Made by a program: the position numbers and the translations under genes. The notes below the pieces were generated by a model, which saw only the letters and a list, made by a program, of their open reading frames with translations, searched no databases and was not told where the DNA came from. From Geosiphon pyriformis (taxonomy: Eukaryota > Glomeromycota > Glomeromycetes > Archaeosporales > Geosiphonaceae), in the NCBI GenBank assembly GCA_016748015.1, contig JAAOMT010000295.1, forward strand, positions 68,604 through 132,603: a DNA stretch of 64,000 nucleotides. Direction: 5' to 3'. Shown here one piece after another: positions 11,970 through 23,030 of the stretch (positions within the stretch are counted from its first letter, which is position 1; each line of letters opens with the position of its first letter).

Positions 11970-12533
11970 ATGAATCACTTTTTAACTCTTTTCATTTATA
12001 TCCTCACCATTTCTGTTGTTTTAAACCATGTTAATGCCTCTGACCTTTCCTCCAATAAAAATTCCGTTTCCAACACTCAAGATCACGAAAAACGATGTGC
12101 TTCTAAAGTGGGAGCAGCTGGTTGTTCACCTTTCCTTGGTGCTACATTTCCACTAGGCCTTACGACAGGATCTTTCAATCCCTTATATGGATTAGGTTCC
12201 GGATACCTAGGATATGGAATTGGGGGACTACCTTACTTGGGAGGTCTTGGATATGGTGGATATGGTGGATATGGTGGTAGTATGGCTGCAGGTTCTGCGG
12301 CCACCAGAATTGGAAGTTATGGGTTGGGTTTGGGTTATAGTGGTGCCGCTGGTTTGCCAATAATTGGAGCAAGCGGGTGTGGAATTGGGGCATTTCCATT
12401 AGTTGATGGAATAGGTTGTCTAGATGGTATTATTGGATACCCAGGTGTTGGATTGATTGGACCTCAAAGAGGTGGTTCTTTTGGCACGGCCGCCACTACT
12501 GGTGCATTTTCTAGAGGTGCTAGTATTGTTTAA
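11970..12533 (+). CDS. secreted glycine-rich protein, candidate effector or wall protein
   Basis: The 187-residue protein starts at the ATG at 11970; an open frame begins nine bases earlier at TTG, which is not a likely eukaryotic start. A signal peptide is clear: after Met-Asn-His come about 16 hydrophobic residues, then Asn-His-Val-Asn-Ala before Ser-Asp (cleavage near residue 22). A Glu-Lys-Arg site at about residue 42 could be cut by a Kex2-type protease. The rest is Gly-rich with Tyr-Gly-Gly-Tyr repeats, Leu/Ile and four to five cysteines, without charge clusters. This composition fits secreted structural or apoplastic proteins; no enzyme domain is present. It has its own TATA box and an AATAAA signal near 12562. 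It is intact and unlike its AT-rich surroundings in base composition. The function is not known. Confidence 0.75.
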   Translation: MNHFLTLFIYILTISVVLNHVNASDLSSNKNSVSNTQDHEKRCASKVGAAGCSPFLGATFPLGLTTGSFNPLYGLGSGYLGYGIGGLPYLGGLGYGGYGGYGGSMAAGSAATRIGSYGLGLGYSGAAGLPIIGASGCGIGAFPLVDGIGCLDGIIGYPGVGLIGPQRGGSFGTAATTGAFSRGASIV

Positions 12534-12560
12534 TTGCTTCAGGTGGGAAAATGTAATTTT

Positions 12561-12991
12561 TAATAAATAAGTTTTAAATTTAAATAGCATTTTTTCTTAT
12601 CGTTGGGAAAGAATTCTCGTAAGCTCAAAATTCGGAAGCTTCGAGATTTTTAAGAAAGATTTTCCAATATGAAAAGATCAATGCTGAATTTTAAAAAGTT
12701 TTTATATATAATTAAAGAATTTTTTATTTAGAACTTCTTTATATTAAAGGAATGCTAAGAACAAATATATGTCGATTAGCAAAGAGAATATAAACTATCT
12801 AGAAATTAGGTCTAGAAAATATCAAATTTTGAAATTGACTCTTCCAAACTATCGTATATTAGAATTGGATGTTTCGCACCAACAATTAATATCCGATATT
12901 AACCCAAGACTATAATATAAACTCAAAACTTAATTCTAATTACTGAGCCAAAGGTTCCCAAGTTACTTAAAAAATGTATCATCAAACCATT
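12561..12991. other. intergenic DNA between convergent genes
   Basis: About 430 bases separate the glycine-rich gene from the end of the minus-strand Cys/His gene. An AATAAA near 12562 probably ends the first transcript. No other feature is visible. Confidence 0.5.
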
Positions 12992-13415
12992 TTAAAAATC
13001 AACCGATGTAGAGCCATTTTTAGGTTGCTGTTGAGGTTCGGATTGAGGCTGGGGCTGGGGCTGGGGTTGGTTTAAGGTTTTTGAACAATGGCAGCGGTCG
13101 ATTTCTGGAATATCCTTCATAACTTTTAGTTTAGAGCATAAAATAATATATATATATATATAATGGTGCGTTAACAGTTAGTTTGAAAACTCAAGATCAA
13201 AAAATGGGATGAACTTTTCCTCTGTTAAAGTAGAAAGTTAAAAATATTAACTTACCTGAATCTATATGCTTACCACAACCACGCCAAGTTATTTTTTGGC
13301 AACTTGAGCAGGTGGTTTTCTATAATAAATATATTTTTTTCCGATAAGAATTTTCAATTTATTAATAAAAAATTTCAAGATTTTCAAATAGCCAAGTTAA
13401 ACTCACCATACACAT
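12992..13415 (-). CDS. small Cys/His-rich protein, three exons
   Basis: Three exons on the minus strand join in frame: 13407-13415 (ATG TGT ATG), 13256-13319 and 12992-13122. The introns have canonical ends, GTGAGT...TATAG and GTAAGT...AAAAG. The 67-residue product has Cys-Ser-Ser-Cys, then Thr-Trp-Arg-Gly-Cys-Gly-Lys-His, a Val-Met-Lys-Asp-Ile-Pro linker, and Cys-His-Cys, a likely compact zinc site. I recall small fungal proteins with this C-x2-C, T-W-x-G-C-G-x-H, C-x-C order; none has a function known to me. A Pro-Gln repeat and a Gln-rich tail end the protein (the GGGGCT repeats near 13040 on the plus strand). The fit of the splice phases to the motif is strong support. It is probably cytosolic or nuclear, as no signal peptide is seen. 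Confidence 0.75.
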
Positions 13416-15639
13416 ATTTGCAATTTAAAGTTCTTCAAAGTTTTTGAGGTTCGAGTTCAATCTTTGAGTTTATAACTCAAATTAAAATGGTTAAGAGCCT
13501 TTTCTAATTTTTTTCAACTTTCAAAAAGAATGGGATTTATTCGTTTTCAGAAAAGAGCCAACATCCTCTAACAAGATCATACCATGTTTATATTTGTAAT
13601 CAATATCCTGAAAGAATATTAATTTTGGTATTATGATTGGTTTGTTCTCAATCATGTTGTTCCAATTAGAAATCCTAAAGGATCGACTTTATTTAATCTA
13701 GTAAAGCCCAAATTTACTTTGTAAAATTAAATTGAGAATCTTTATCCTTTAATCGATCTATTTAACTTCAAAGATACACTGCTATTTAGATTAATATTAT
13801 ATCTTTTTGATAAATAATTATCATTTCACCAAGTGGATAGTAATAAATTGCTTTAGGAAAATATACTGTTATATATTTCATTTGAATTACAATCACATTT
13901 AAATAATAATAAAATATTAACCATCAAAAATATTTTACTAATTTTTAATCAAACAAGAAATGCAATCAATTGAATTTTTGAAATTTGAGCGATATAAATG
14001 GGTGATCGATGATATTTCTACAGTTATTGAATAGAGGAAAAATGAAATGAATTACATTTCTTTGGTACCATTTTTCAGTCTTTATGGCTTTCCATCTTTT
14101 AAAAAATGTAAAAAATGAATTAATAAAGTATGTTCATAGTAATTTCTTCTTTCTTTGAAACATTGATCATCATAAAAATGCTAAAATTAATTTCGATGAG
14201 TGAAATTTTCATTTTTTGACTTTTTAACAAAATTGGTATCAGTTTTTTCCAAAAAAAAGCTAAAATTTGTTAACTTTCTTATAAAGATGACATATAATAT
14301 ATTTGGTTTTATTCTTGACTTCATTAGAAAATTTTTCATTCTTAATATAGCATAGAATTTTTCGATTATTTTAAAGGTTTTTTCAATAATACATTTGTAA
14401 ATGTATTTTTATTTAATAAATCAGAATTCATCAACAAAGATTGATGCATTTTTCAATTAATTTTAAATAGTTTTTAAATTTTTGTAAAACAGTGTCAGGA
14501 AATCTATTACCCAAATACATAAAAAGAAAGGATTAATTTCTGTTGATAGATTGTGTCTCATTTTCTTTGAATAATAGTGTTACATATGAAACCAAGCTTC
14601 TTATATCTATGATATATAAAAGATTGTTTTATAGATTAAAAATAAATATATGTTATACTTGTCTTGAACCAATTTGATGTTGAAAAATTTATAAATTTCT
14701 GATTCATGAAAGTGTTTTTGAATAACATTTATACACTACAAAAATTTATATTAATTTTTAAAAGCTGAATAAATAATTATTATCAGTTTTAATATTGATT
14801 TCAAGTCTGCCATTTCTTGAAATTTTACAATTTAATTTTTACTGGTTTATTCAGTACTAAGAACTCTAACTACTTCTTTATAAGAATAAATATAATTCTA
14901 TTATACCTCTTTTAAAAAGAATGCTTAAATAAGTGATAATTTTTTTCTATTAAAAAAGTAAATTTATTAACGTAATTATTGTTTTTTTTTGTAAATTACA
15001 ATTTAATATATATTAATTAAGTTTCTTAATTGTGTTTTATTTTTTATATTTTTAAATCTAAGATCTGAATAATTTTTTGTTTAACAATTTTATAAATAAT
15101 ATTGAAATATATTAATTAACTTAAAAGTATTTTTATTTTTATTTTTATTTATGTAATAATATATTAATATATTTAAATAAAATAAAATTTAAATTTGTAA
15201 ATGTTTTTTACATATATAAATATTTAATACAAATAAATTTATTTAATATTTCATGAAAAAAATATTATTATAATTAAAAACTCTTTGTTAATTTTTTAAT
15301 TTTTGTAAATTTTATGTCTACAACCAAAAAACCTTTTTTTCGAATATTATAAATAAATAAAAAATTTAACAAAAAAAAAATTAAACAATACAAATTTAAA
15401 ACCAGTTTTTTTTTTGAAAAAAGTAGTCTTGATTTAATTATTCAAAATAGGTAACTTATATAACCAATATTAAATTGAATTAAGTAATAGTTTTTGTGTA
15501 ATAATAATAATAATAATAATAATTGTTACTTTGTAAAATATTTTAAGAATTTAAAATTTATTAAAACTTGGTATATCATAAGCTCTTTTTTCATTTTTGA
15601 TTAAAAGTTTTTTTTTAAATAATACAACAAAACCAGTTT
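13416..15639. other. AT-rich intergenic DNA
   Basis: No gene was recognised. The first few hundred bases should hold the promoter of the small Cys/His gene. From about 14.9 kb the sequence becomes nearly pure A/T and may already be worn transposon DNA, but nothing could be aligned by eye. Confidence 0.45.
15499..15523. repeat. AAT microsatellite
   Basis: About eight ATA/AAT units in tandem within AT-rich DNA. Confidence 0.9.
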
Positions 15640-15735
15640 TATTGTTATAATTTAATCTTTTTATTTTTAGTTTTAATAATTATTTATTTATAATCTAATT
15701 GGGCTACACTCGTTAAATGCTTAATAAAAAAAAAT
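15640..15735 (+). mobile_element. LINE 3' tail fragment
   Basis: The segment ends ACTCGTTAAATGCTTAAT followed by nine A residues. It matches the 3' end of LINE copy 4 (complement of 47083-47130) and of copy 2 (41340-41390) with only a few differences. It is therefore the poly(A) end of a plus-strand LINE of the same family. The upstream part is too mutated or too truncated to recognise. Confidence 0.6.
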
Positions 15736-16313
15736 CTAATTAAATATATTAGTTATATTAATTATTAATAATTTATAATTGCTTAATCATTAATTTGATT
15801 ATTAACTTAAATTATGAATTTAATCAATTTTTTTTTTGAAAAATATGTAAAAAAGACTTTTTATAATTATAAAAAAATATTAATTATATTTGATTTTTTT
15901 AATTAATAAAACAAAAATTAATTAATTTAAAACATCATAATTTTTTGTTTTTTTTCTTAATTTGTATATTGTTAAATAATATTAAATAAATAATTATTTA
16001 ATAATAAAAACTATTTTTAAATTTTTAAATTTTTTTAAATAACTAGTAACTGAAATTTAAATTTTATTTATTTATTTTATTTTATAATAATATAATAAAA
16101 AGATATAAAGTTTTAAAATATTATCAATTAAACTTTAAATTAATATATATATAATTCTAAAATTCAATTTAATTTTTCTAATTTATTAAGAAACAACTTT
16201 TTAAAATCTTGATTATTTATAATAGCAACTCTTTTAATATCCTAAAAACTTTTTTTTAGTACTAATTTTAATGTTTTAAAGCTGGTTTTTTTTTGTAAGT
16301 AATAAAACTTTGA
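15736..16313. repeat. worn AT-rich repeat shared with 27.7 and 41.8 kb
   Basis: The order of motifs (CTTAATCATTAATTTGATTATTAA, a T run, then a GAAAAATATG...TTATAATTATAAAAAAATATTAATT stretch and TTAATTTGTATATTGTTAA) parallels 41760-42060. The latter continues into sequence resembling 27660-27760 beside the ghost gypsy element. It is probably an old LTR or leader of that element family, reduced almost entirely to A/T. Confidence 0.35.
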
Positions 16314-16454
16314 TTTTTTTGTTTTTTTTTATTAATATTTAATGAGTAAGATCTAAACACTATTTAATACAATACATTATACAAATAATCTAAATTAAGT
16401 GTGAATTATGTTTTTTCTACATATAACCAGTTACTTAAGTTAACCAAAACAACA

Positions 16455-19400
16455 CTAAGCACCAATATAAACTAAAACCAGATTTCTAATACCTAAAAAA
16501 AAAACTTATACAAACCAAAACTAATACTAAATACATTAACAATACTAAGCAATTTAACTATACTAGCAGACAATACTAAAAACAGTTCAAAAACTAGAAC
16601 TAAGACCAAACTATTAGGTAATATTAATCATAAATACATGATATTTAACACAGACAAACCAAATTTTATTTCTAAAATCAAGACAGAAATTCTGCACAAA
16701 GTTCACAATCTTTAGACATATAATTACAAAACTCTTAAAGACAGAAACAGCCTTCTAAAGCCAATTACTAAAAACAAAGTTCTTGCAAAGAGCTGTATAT
16801 ACTGCAGTATTTGAAACACAGAAAGACATCAGCTGAAATACATATAAAAAGAAACAAAAATGACCAAAAAACATCTTCTAAATAGCTACATATGTGTCTA
16901 ATAATTAATGATAAACAGAATTATCAACTATGAAAGAAAAAACATGATCTAAGATCTTAATACTACCACAATACAAACATAATACACTGAAATAATACTT
17001 GTTATATAGGCACTTCCAGATAACAATAGGTAATCAATAATACAAAGTTTTTATAAAGTATGTATAAGCACTAACAGTAAGCCTACTAGTAAAACCAATA
17101 GCCATATGTAAATTAAGATACTATACTATAGATGAATTAAGCCAATCAACATCTAAGAGCAAGCCATTAACCAGAACTTTAAAGTTGAAACTAACTTTCT
17201 AACATATATAATAGACAGACCAAAAGATTTTATGAACAAAATGTCTAATATTACCAGAAATAATACTATTTTTAGCCATAATGTAACGTTTTTCCAATTG
17301 AAAAAGAAAGTACTAAGAAAAAAAAAGCATTGTTAGTAAATACATTAGTGCATATATTATTCAAAACACTTAAATGACTCTTTATTTTGTACCAGCTAAC
17401 ATTTAAATTTTTTCTATAAATAACATTCATGATGTGCTGATGTTTAATCTAATACTGATTTCAAAAATTTGGAGACATTAAACCCAATTCTAATTTGTAT
17501 GCATCTAAAACAGCCTAACTATCTGTAAAAAAGTAAACCAAACTAAAAAAAAGATATACTTATAAGTCAATACAATAGTCTGCAGCTTTATCAAGATAAA
17601 AGACATTAAACCAAAAATTCTAACACTCAAACCAAAGTTTATGTTCTCAAAAAAAACTGCCACACCAGTCTTCATGCTAACTTTTCCCAAATCCTTTAAA
17701 GACCTATCTGTATAAACTAAAAAACTATCAGTATTTATATTTAATAAATAATCACAAGCTAATCCAAACTTATGAGACTTAAGAATACTTAAAAAGCCAA
17801 AAACACTCAAAGAAAAAGAGCATATAGAAAAAAAAACTGCACTATTGAGGAAGTTAACAGAAAGCCTAAACCAGTCAGAAACAGGGCTATGCAAGTCCAA
17901 TTTTTTCCAATGCTTAAAGGTTTTCCAATTAAAAATAGCATTATTTTTACTGTAAAATTGGTCCACAAAAGCTATTTCATATTACTAAAGTGAAAAAAAA
18001 AACTTGGAAAATTTAGACTTACCAAGAACAGTCAATATAAGAGTTCTGCCACAAAAATAGAAAAAATTGTTTATATGACTACTCAGAAATAAATTGCATT
18101 CAAGAAAAATACAAACTACATCTGCCAAAAAATTATTAAAAAAACTAATCTCAATATAAGCTAAGAAAACCAAAAAATGAAGTAGATACCAAGACAAAAC
18201 TTGCAAGTTATGAGACTTGTGTAAAAACAAACAACCCAAAATTCCAATAGAGTTTACAAAACACATAACAGAAACCAATTTGTTTTTAGTTTAGACTTGC
18301 TTAAAAGGTTTCAAACCATATAAAAATAAATAATAAAACACATTACTAAGAAAATTGAGAGACAGACTGGATTTTAATTTTAAGCTCTTATAAATTAAAG
18401 CATCTCATTTATTATACACACTAATAAGAATAGAGTTAAATTGTATTCTGTAGCTAACAATAGAATGGAGAACTACTGATACCAAATATGAAAACTGCTT
18501 ATCTGAAATGGTTTTTTTTAGAATAAAATTAACAAAAAACCAGACATCTGAACTCGTTTTAGCCAAGCTAAACTTTGACAAACTCTTAATAGACAGAAAG
18601 ATACTCAGGTAGTAACAAAATTTTTCTTTTTTGGTAATGAAAATAGGCAAACTGCTAATCAACAAAGAAGGGCATTCAACTCTGCAATTAATAGGAATAG
18701 TTACTGTTTTGTTATTATTAATTGAGATATCATTAATCTAAAAAAATTCACTAATAATATTAAGAATGTGTTAAATAACAGTTTGGCTATTACTAATTCA
18801 GATTGTATTGTTAACAAAAACACTAGCAGTAAGAAAAAATGTCAATCCAGTTTAAAATTCAAAATAACTAGTCCTGACAACAAAATAAAAATCAATTTAT
18901 ATCTATACACACTTTTTTGTCTCTTGATTTTATACAGAAAAGAATCATAAAATATGTGCCAAAAGAGAAGTAAAAACATCTTTTTTTGATTCAAACTATT
19001 ATGTACTTGATATTTATTTGTTAATTCAAAATCAGTTATAACTTTGTTGATACTATTATTGTAAATACTACTAAAAAATTTAATAAATTTGTCACATATT
19101 TTTATCTTGACTAAACTTTTCTTAAGATGCTTTTATTTAACAGAATTGTAAGCTTTCTACATATCTTGTAAAACCAGCCAGAGTTTGTAGTTTTTCTTCA
19201 AAACATCTTTAATTATTGAACTAATAGCAAAAATGGGAGATTGAGTTGTCATACTCTTTAAAACTGAAAAATTGTCCTTATAAAAAACATCAAAAATACT
19301 GTATGCCAGAAAGATTTTGCTAGAAAAAATCTTGAAAAGTATTTTACAAGTAGTCTTAATTAAAGTAATAAGCCTGATATTTGTAAAAATGCTCTTCTAT

Positions 19401-21115
19401 TCATACAGCTTAAAAATTATTGAGACCCAAGCTTTTCTTTAAGCATTAGGCACCAACTTACAAGACAAACAAGAATTTAAAAACACCAAAAACATATCCA
19501 AAACTGATCTGTTGCAATGTTTTTAGAGCTCATTTAAGATACCAAAAAAACCAGCAACTTTGCCATTAGACAAATTAGAAACTATACTAAACAATTCATC
19601 AAAATTAATTAGACATATCACACTCAAAAAAGCATCATCAAAAATGTACTCTAATAGTTAATATTAACAAAACCAATCACTAGAGAAATCTGTAACTATC
19701 TTATGCTTTTTTGTTCAGTCTTCTATAATTATATCTACTTTGGTCTTAACCAGATTAAACTTTAGAATCAGTTTATTATTAATGACCAAATAGTCTAACA
19801 CTATTTTGCAAAAGAGATGTTCTAATACACTTCTGATAGTATAATTCTTGTTTTAAAATCTTCTATTTTTTATTAATTGTTGACCTAATTTGAGACTTTT
19901 TAGCATATATTAATTCCAATATTATAGATAAATAATAAAACTTCCTAACTTTAACTAAAACTGATCTAATGTTATCTAAATAAAACCCCAAAAGAAAAAA
20001 AAAATTTCATTACAGAAGCATTAACAGTATTAAAACTATCTTATGTATCTAATAATAATGTAAACTTATTATAAGAAGCTGAATAGAAAACTTTAACAAT
20101 CTTAGACACCAAAAGTTCTAGCTTGTAAAATCTGTATAATTTTTTAGTGAAAACACTATCATAGTTTTTAACCACATCTTTTTAAAAACTCTATTAGCTA
20201 ATAGAAACATAGTTTTATAAACAGCATTTTACATTACATCCAAATCCAAAGACTTTTTAGATACTATAAACTTATCAGAAAACATAGCAGCATTAACTAC
20301 TATTGCTTTTTTAAACTTGGTCTACTTGACATCATTAGCATTTTAAAATTGAACTTTCAATGATCCCTATTTGCTTGCTTGTAAAAAGAGTTTAATTGCA
20401 TATCTAATAAACTATCCAAATCTACTAACACAAAAACAGCTTGATGATTAGTGTCAAAGTGTTTATTGACATCCAAAACATTGTAATTTACTACTGTGTT
20501 AACCAAATTTAAAGAAACAAACATGTAATCAATTGTTTTCTTGGTATTTCTTGAATTTTTTTATGTAGAACTTTTTACAACCAAACTTTTTAACAAAGAA
20601 TTGATTAACTCCAAATCCAAACATTTTTTGAAACTAGCACACCTGTGTAAACTATTTTCATTAAAATCTCCACCCAAAATAACAAAAAAAGACTTATTCA
20701 TAGCTTTTGCAATCAAAAAATTGATCTCACTAGCTTGAGACAGATATATAGTTAGAGTGGCATTAGCATAAAGCTCCAAAATTGAAACAGACAACTTATT
20801 CTTAAAAAGCAGCTTAATAGACAAAAGCCTACCAACAACTTTCGAAATTTTGTACACATGCCTTGTCAAATCAATATTTATTATTACTACAACACTAGAG
20901 CTCAGGTAATCAAACTCTAAACCAAAAGTGAACACTCAAACACCATCAAATTTATTCATGATCTATGAACAAATCTTATCTTTTAATTTCGTTTTAGTAA
21001 CAATAGAAACCAAATTGTTTATTTTTTTATACTAATAGATAATATTCTTTTACTTAGCAGAAATGTTTATACTCTTAACATTACACATAGCTACTTTCCA
21101 AATGAAATTGGTCAT
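16455..21115 (-). pseudogene. LINE copy 1 ORF2 (endonuclease-RT-RNase H)
   Basis: The ATG at 21113-21115 overlaps the ORF1 stop as ATGA. The endonuclease (20561-20935) keeps Gly-Gly-Asp-Phe-Asn-Glu-Asn, the metal-site Asp of the exonuclease-endonuclease-phosphatase fold. The RT region (about 19.9-18.3 kb) is heavily interrupted, and its YADD-type box reads Phe-Val-Asn-Asn-Thr. RNase H (17505-17966) keeps Val-Tyr-Thr-Asp-Arg-Ser. A C-terminal region runs to a TAG at about 16455. Homology to copy 3 is collinear. Dozens of TAA/TAG/TGA codons appear at Gln, Trp and Arg sites. The product is not functional. Confidence 0.75.
21112..21115 (-). promoter_or_regulatory. ATGA stop-start overlap between LINE ORF1 and ORF2
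   Basis: On the minus strand the four bases ATGA hold the ORF1 stop TGA and the ORF2 start ATG, one base out of phase. The homologous sites in copy 2 (29976-29979) and copy 3 (39215-39218) read ATAA. The layout fits ORF2 translation by termination-reinitiation, as described for some other LINEs; this is inferred. Confidence 0.6.
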
Positions 21116-22950
21116 TAAGAGAAATAAGTGCCAAAGCCCAAACCAATATTGTTTACTCTAGCCAACAGGCTTATAATTGTGTTTAACAAATTGCTTAAAG
21201 TTTTTTCCAATTTTAAAACTACTAAAAAATTAAAACTTATTACTTTTACAACAGTTTTAACACTAGTGGCTATACTCAAATCTTCACTCATTACAATATC
21301 TGCTCCTTGATTTTATAATGAAGAGATTACTAATAGCTGACATTTAGGGCTAGACTAGGAAACCATTAGCCTAAGTATGTTTAATTTTTTAGCCAGCTTA
21401 ATAACTTGCTCTATAAAGCTGTCAAAACTGTGTTCAAGAGTGGCAAATCTTCTATCTAAATTTATAGATACAAGTGGGATAGGCTTTGTCTTTAAAAAGA
21501 AATCAGAACCAACCAAACCATTTTGTGCAGAGAGAAAAGAAAAAAAGAATTCACTAACAATCTTGGTTCAAAAAACATTACCAAAAAAAACAGAATAGGT
21601 AATTGGTGCTAAATATTTAGCATAAATAAATACCAGTTTGCTTTTATCTTCCTTCAATAATACTCTACAAAATGGGCTACCAAGAGAAGTTTTTTACTTA
21701 TAGAACAGCCCAATAACATATGACTCTACTTAGCACATTTTATTAAATCTAGATAAGACCAGCATAGATTGGTATTTCTTAAAACTAGTGTAGTTTTCAT
21801 AACAGTATTCAATGACTTAGTTGAATTAAAACAAACAACTACACATTTGGCCCAAGTATATATAACTGGATGTTGATTAATGGCACATGTTTTTTTATTC
21901 ACAGAGTCAATAAAGTCTTAGATATTATGAGCATTTATACCCATTAACAAAATATAAAACAATGCCCTATAATAATTTCTTGTGTCCTATGTTTTCTTGT
22001 CTAAATCTGCTCTGACAACTCACAGTATTTTTTCAATTAAGATAAACCAATTTGCAGTAACCAAATCAGCATGATCTGAATGTTTAAACTCTACTATAGC
22101 CTTTTGCCATAGTCTCACCAACTGCATATTGATTGACTTAATTTGTCCAAATTTGAATAATGCAGCATGTACAGTCTCAGTTAATGTTTCAATTGAAATT
22201 TTTTTTATTATCACAGCCTAATTTGAACACCAGCAGATTTTTTAAGATTAGTGTTTATAAAAATTTTCTCAGCCTTTGCCAAATTAGTTGCCTATGCCAA
22301 ACTGGATTTAGAAGTAAACATGACTCTAATAATTCCAGCAAATTTTGAAGAGATAGAGGCTCTTCCAAAACTATTGATTTTTGAAAATAATTTCTTAACT
22401 ACCACCAGCTTTTCTTAAAAAAACTTTTTAGTCATCTTATATAAACCAATATCCAAAGTAAATGACTTCTTAACAAGAATATTGACCAAATTCTTCAAAG
22501 AAAAAAGAAAAGTCAATGATATATTCAACAAAACATTATTAACATTATTATTACTATTATTTAAAAAGTTAATTTTTCTTAATAGTTTTTTTAGAGCTTT
22601 CTTGGTCTTAATGCATGAATTTTTAGGTATTTGGTTAACATTATTATTATTTATAAAGGCCTTATTACTATAGTTAAAACTTATTTCTTTAATTAAACAC
22701 TCCTTTTTTATGTTAACACTATTAAATTTGATAGTATTACCAGTTTTTGACCTCAAAAATAACCATCAAAACTCTCAGCAAAAATTTTTTTAGTTTTAAT
22801 ATTGTTTTCCAAGATACTATTTCTTCTTTTTTTCTTTGATAACACAGACTTAACAACCATAATATGACCAGATTTCGTAATAGACTTTTTCAGAACAGCA
22901 ATATTAGAGCCAATAGTAGCTTCATAATTAAGCAAAAACAGTTTGAATTT
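21112..22950 (-). pseudogene. LINE copy 1 ORF1 (RRM-like, nucleic-acid-binding)
   Basis: Fragments in one general order. The N-terminal basic region is at 22753-22935 (Ser-Lys-Lys-Lys-Arg-Arg-Asn). A low-complexity Asn-rich part lies at 22415-22756. An RRM-like segment at 22020-22214 reads Phe-Gly-Gln-Ile-Lys-Ser-Ile-Asn then Gln-Lys-Ala-Ile-Val-Glu-Phe. The knuckle region follows, and near 21400-21600 a heptad-like Leu-Glu-His-Ser-Phe...Lys-Leu-Ala-Lys-Lys-Leu stretch suggests a coiled coil for trimer or dimer formation. ORF1 proteins of LINEs bind and package the RNA. Stops replace many Gln and Trp codons. The last codon before the terminal TGA is TAA where copies 2 and 3 have CAA. Confidence 0.65.
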
Positions 22951-23030
22951 ATCATACTAAATGATAAAAAACTTCTTTTAAAAAACTTTTTAAACTCTTT
23001 TTTGGGAATTTGAAATAAAAAAGAGAAAGA

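Larger units (their letters stand above)
16314..23030 (-). mobile_element. LINE copy 1, near full length, inactive
   Basis: A 6.7-kb non-LTR retrotransposon on the minus strand. Its poly(T) at 16314-16330 is the poly(A) tail, and its 5' end lies near 23030, where the sequence resembles the 5' UTR of copy 3. Order from the 5' end: ORF1 (22.95-21.11 kb), ORF2 endonuclease (about 21.1-20.4), reverse transcriptase (about 19.9-18.3), RNase H (about 17.75-17.5) and a C-terminal region. Many in-frame stops and a few frameshifts occur. Both RT catalytic Asp codons are Asn (18807-18812), so it cannot move by itself. Copy 1 has the same ORF1 C-terminal type as copy 2. Confidence 0.85.

Noticed and set aside
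13440-13460. tRNA-like GGTTCGAGTTC
   Set aside because: No matching acceptor stem or A-box was found around it.
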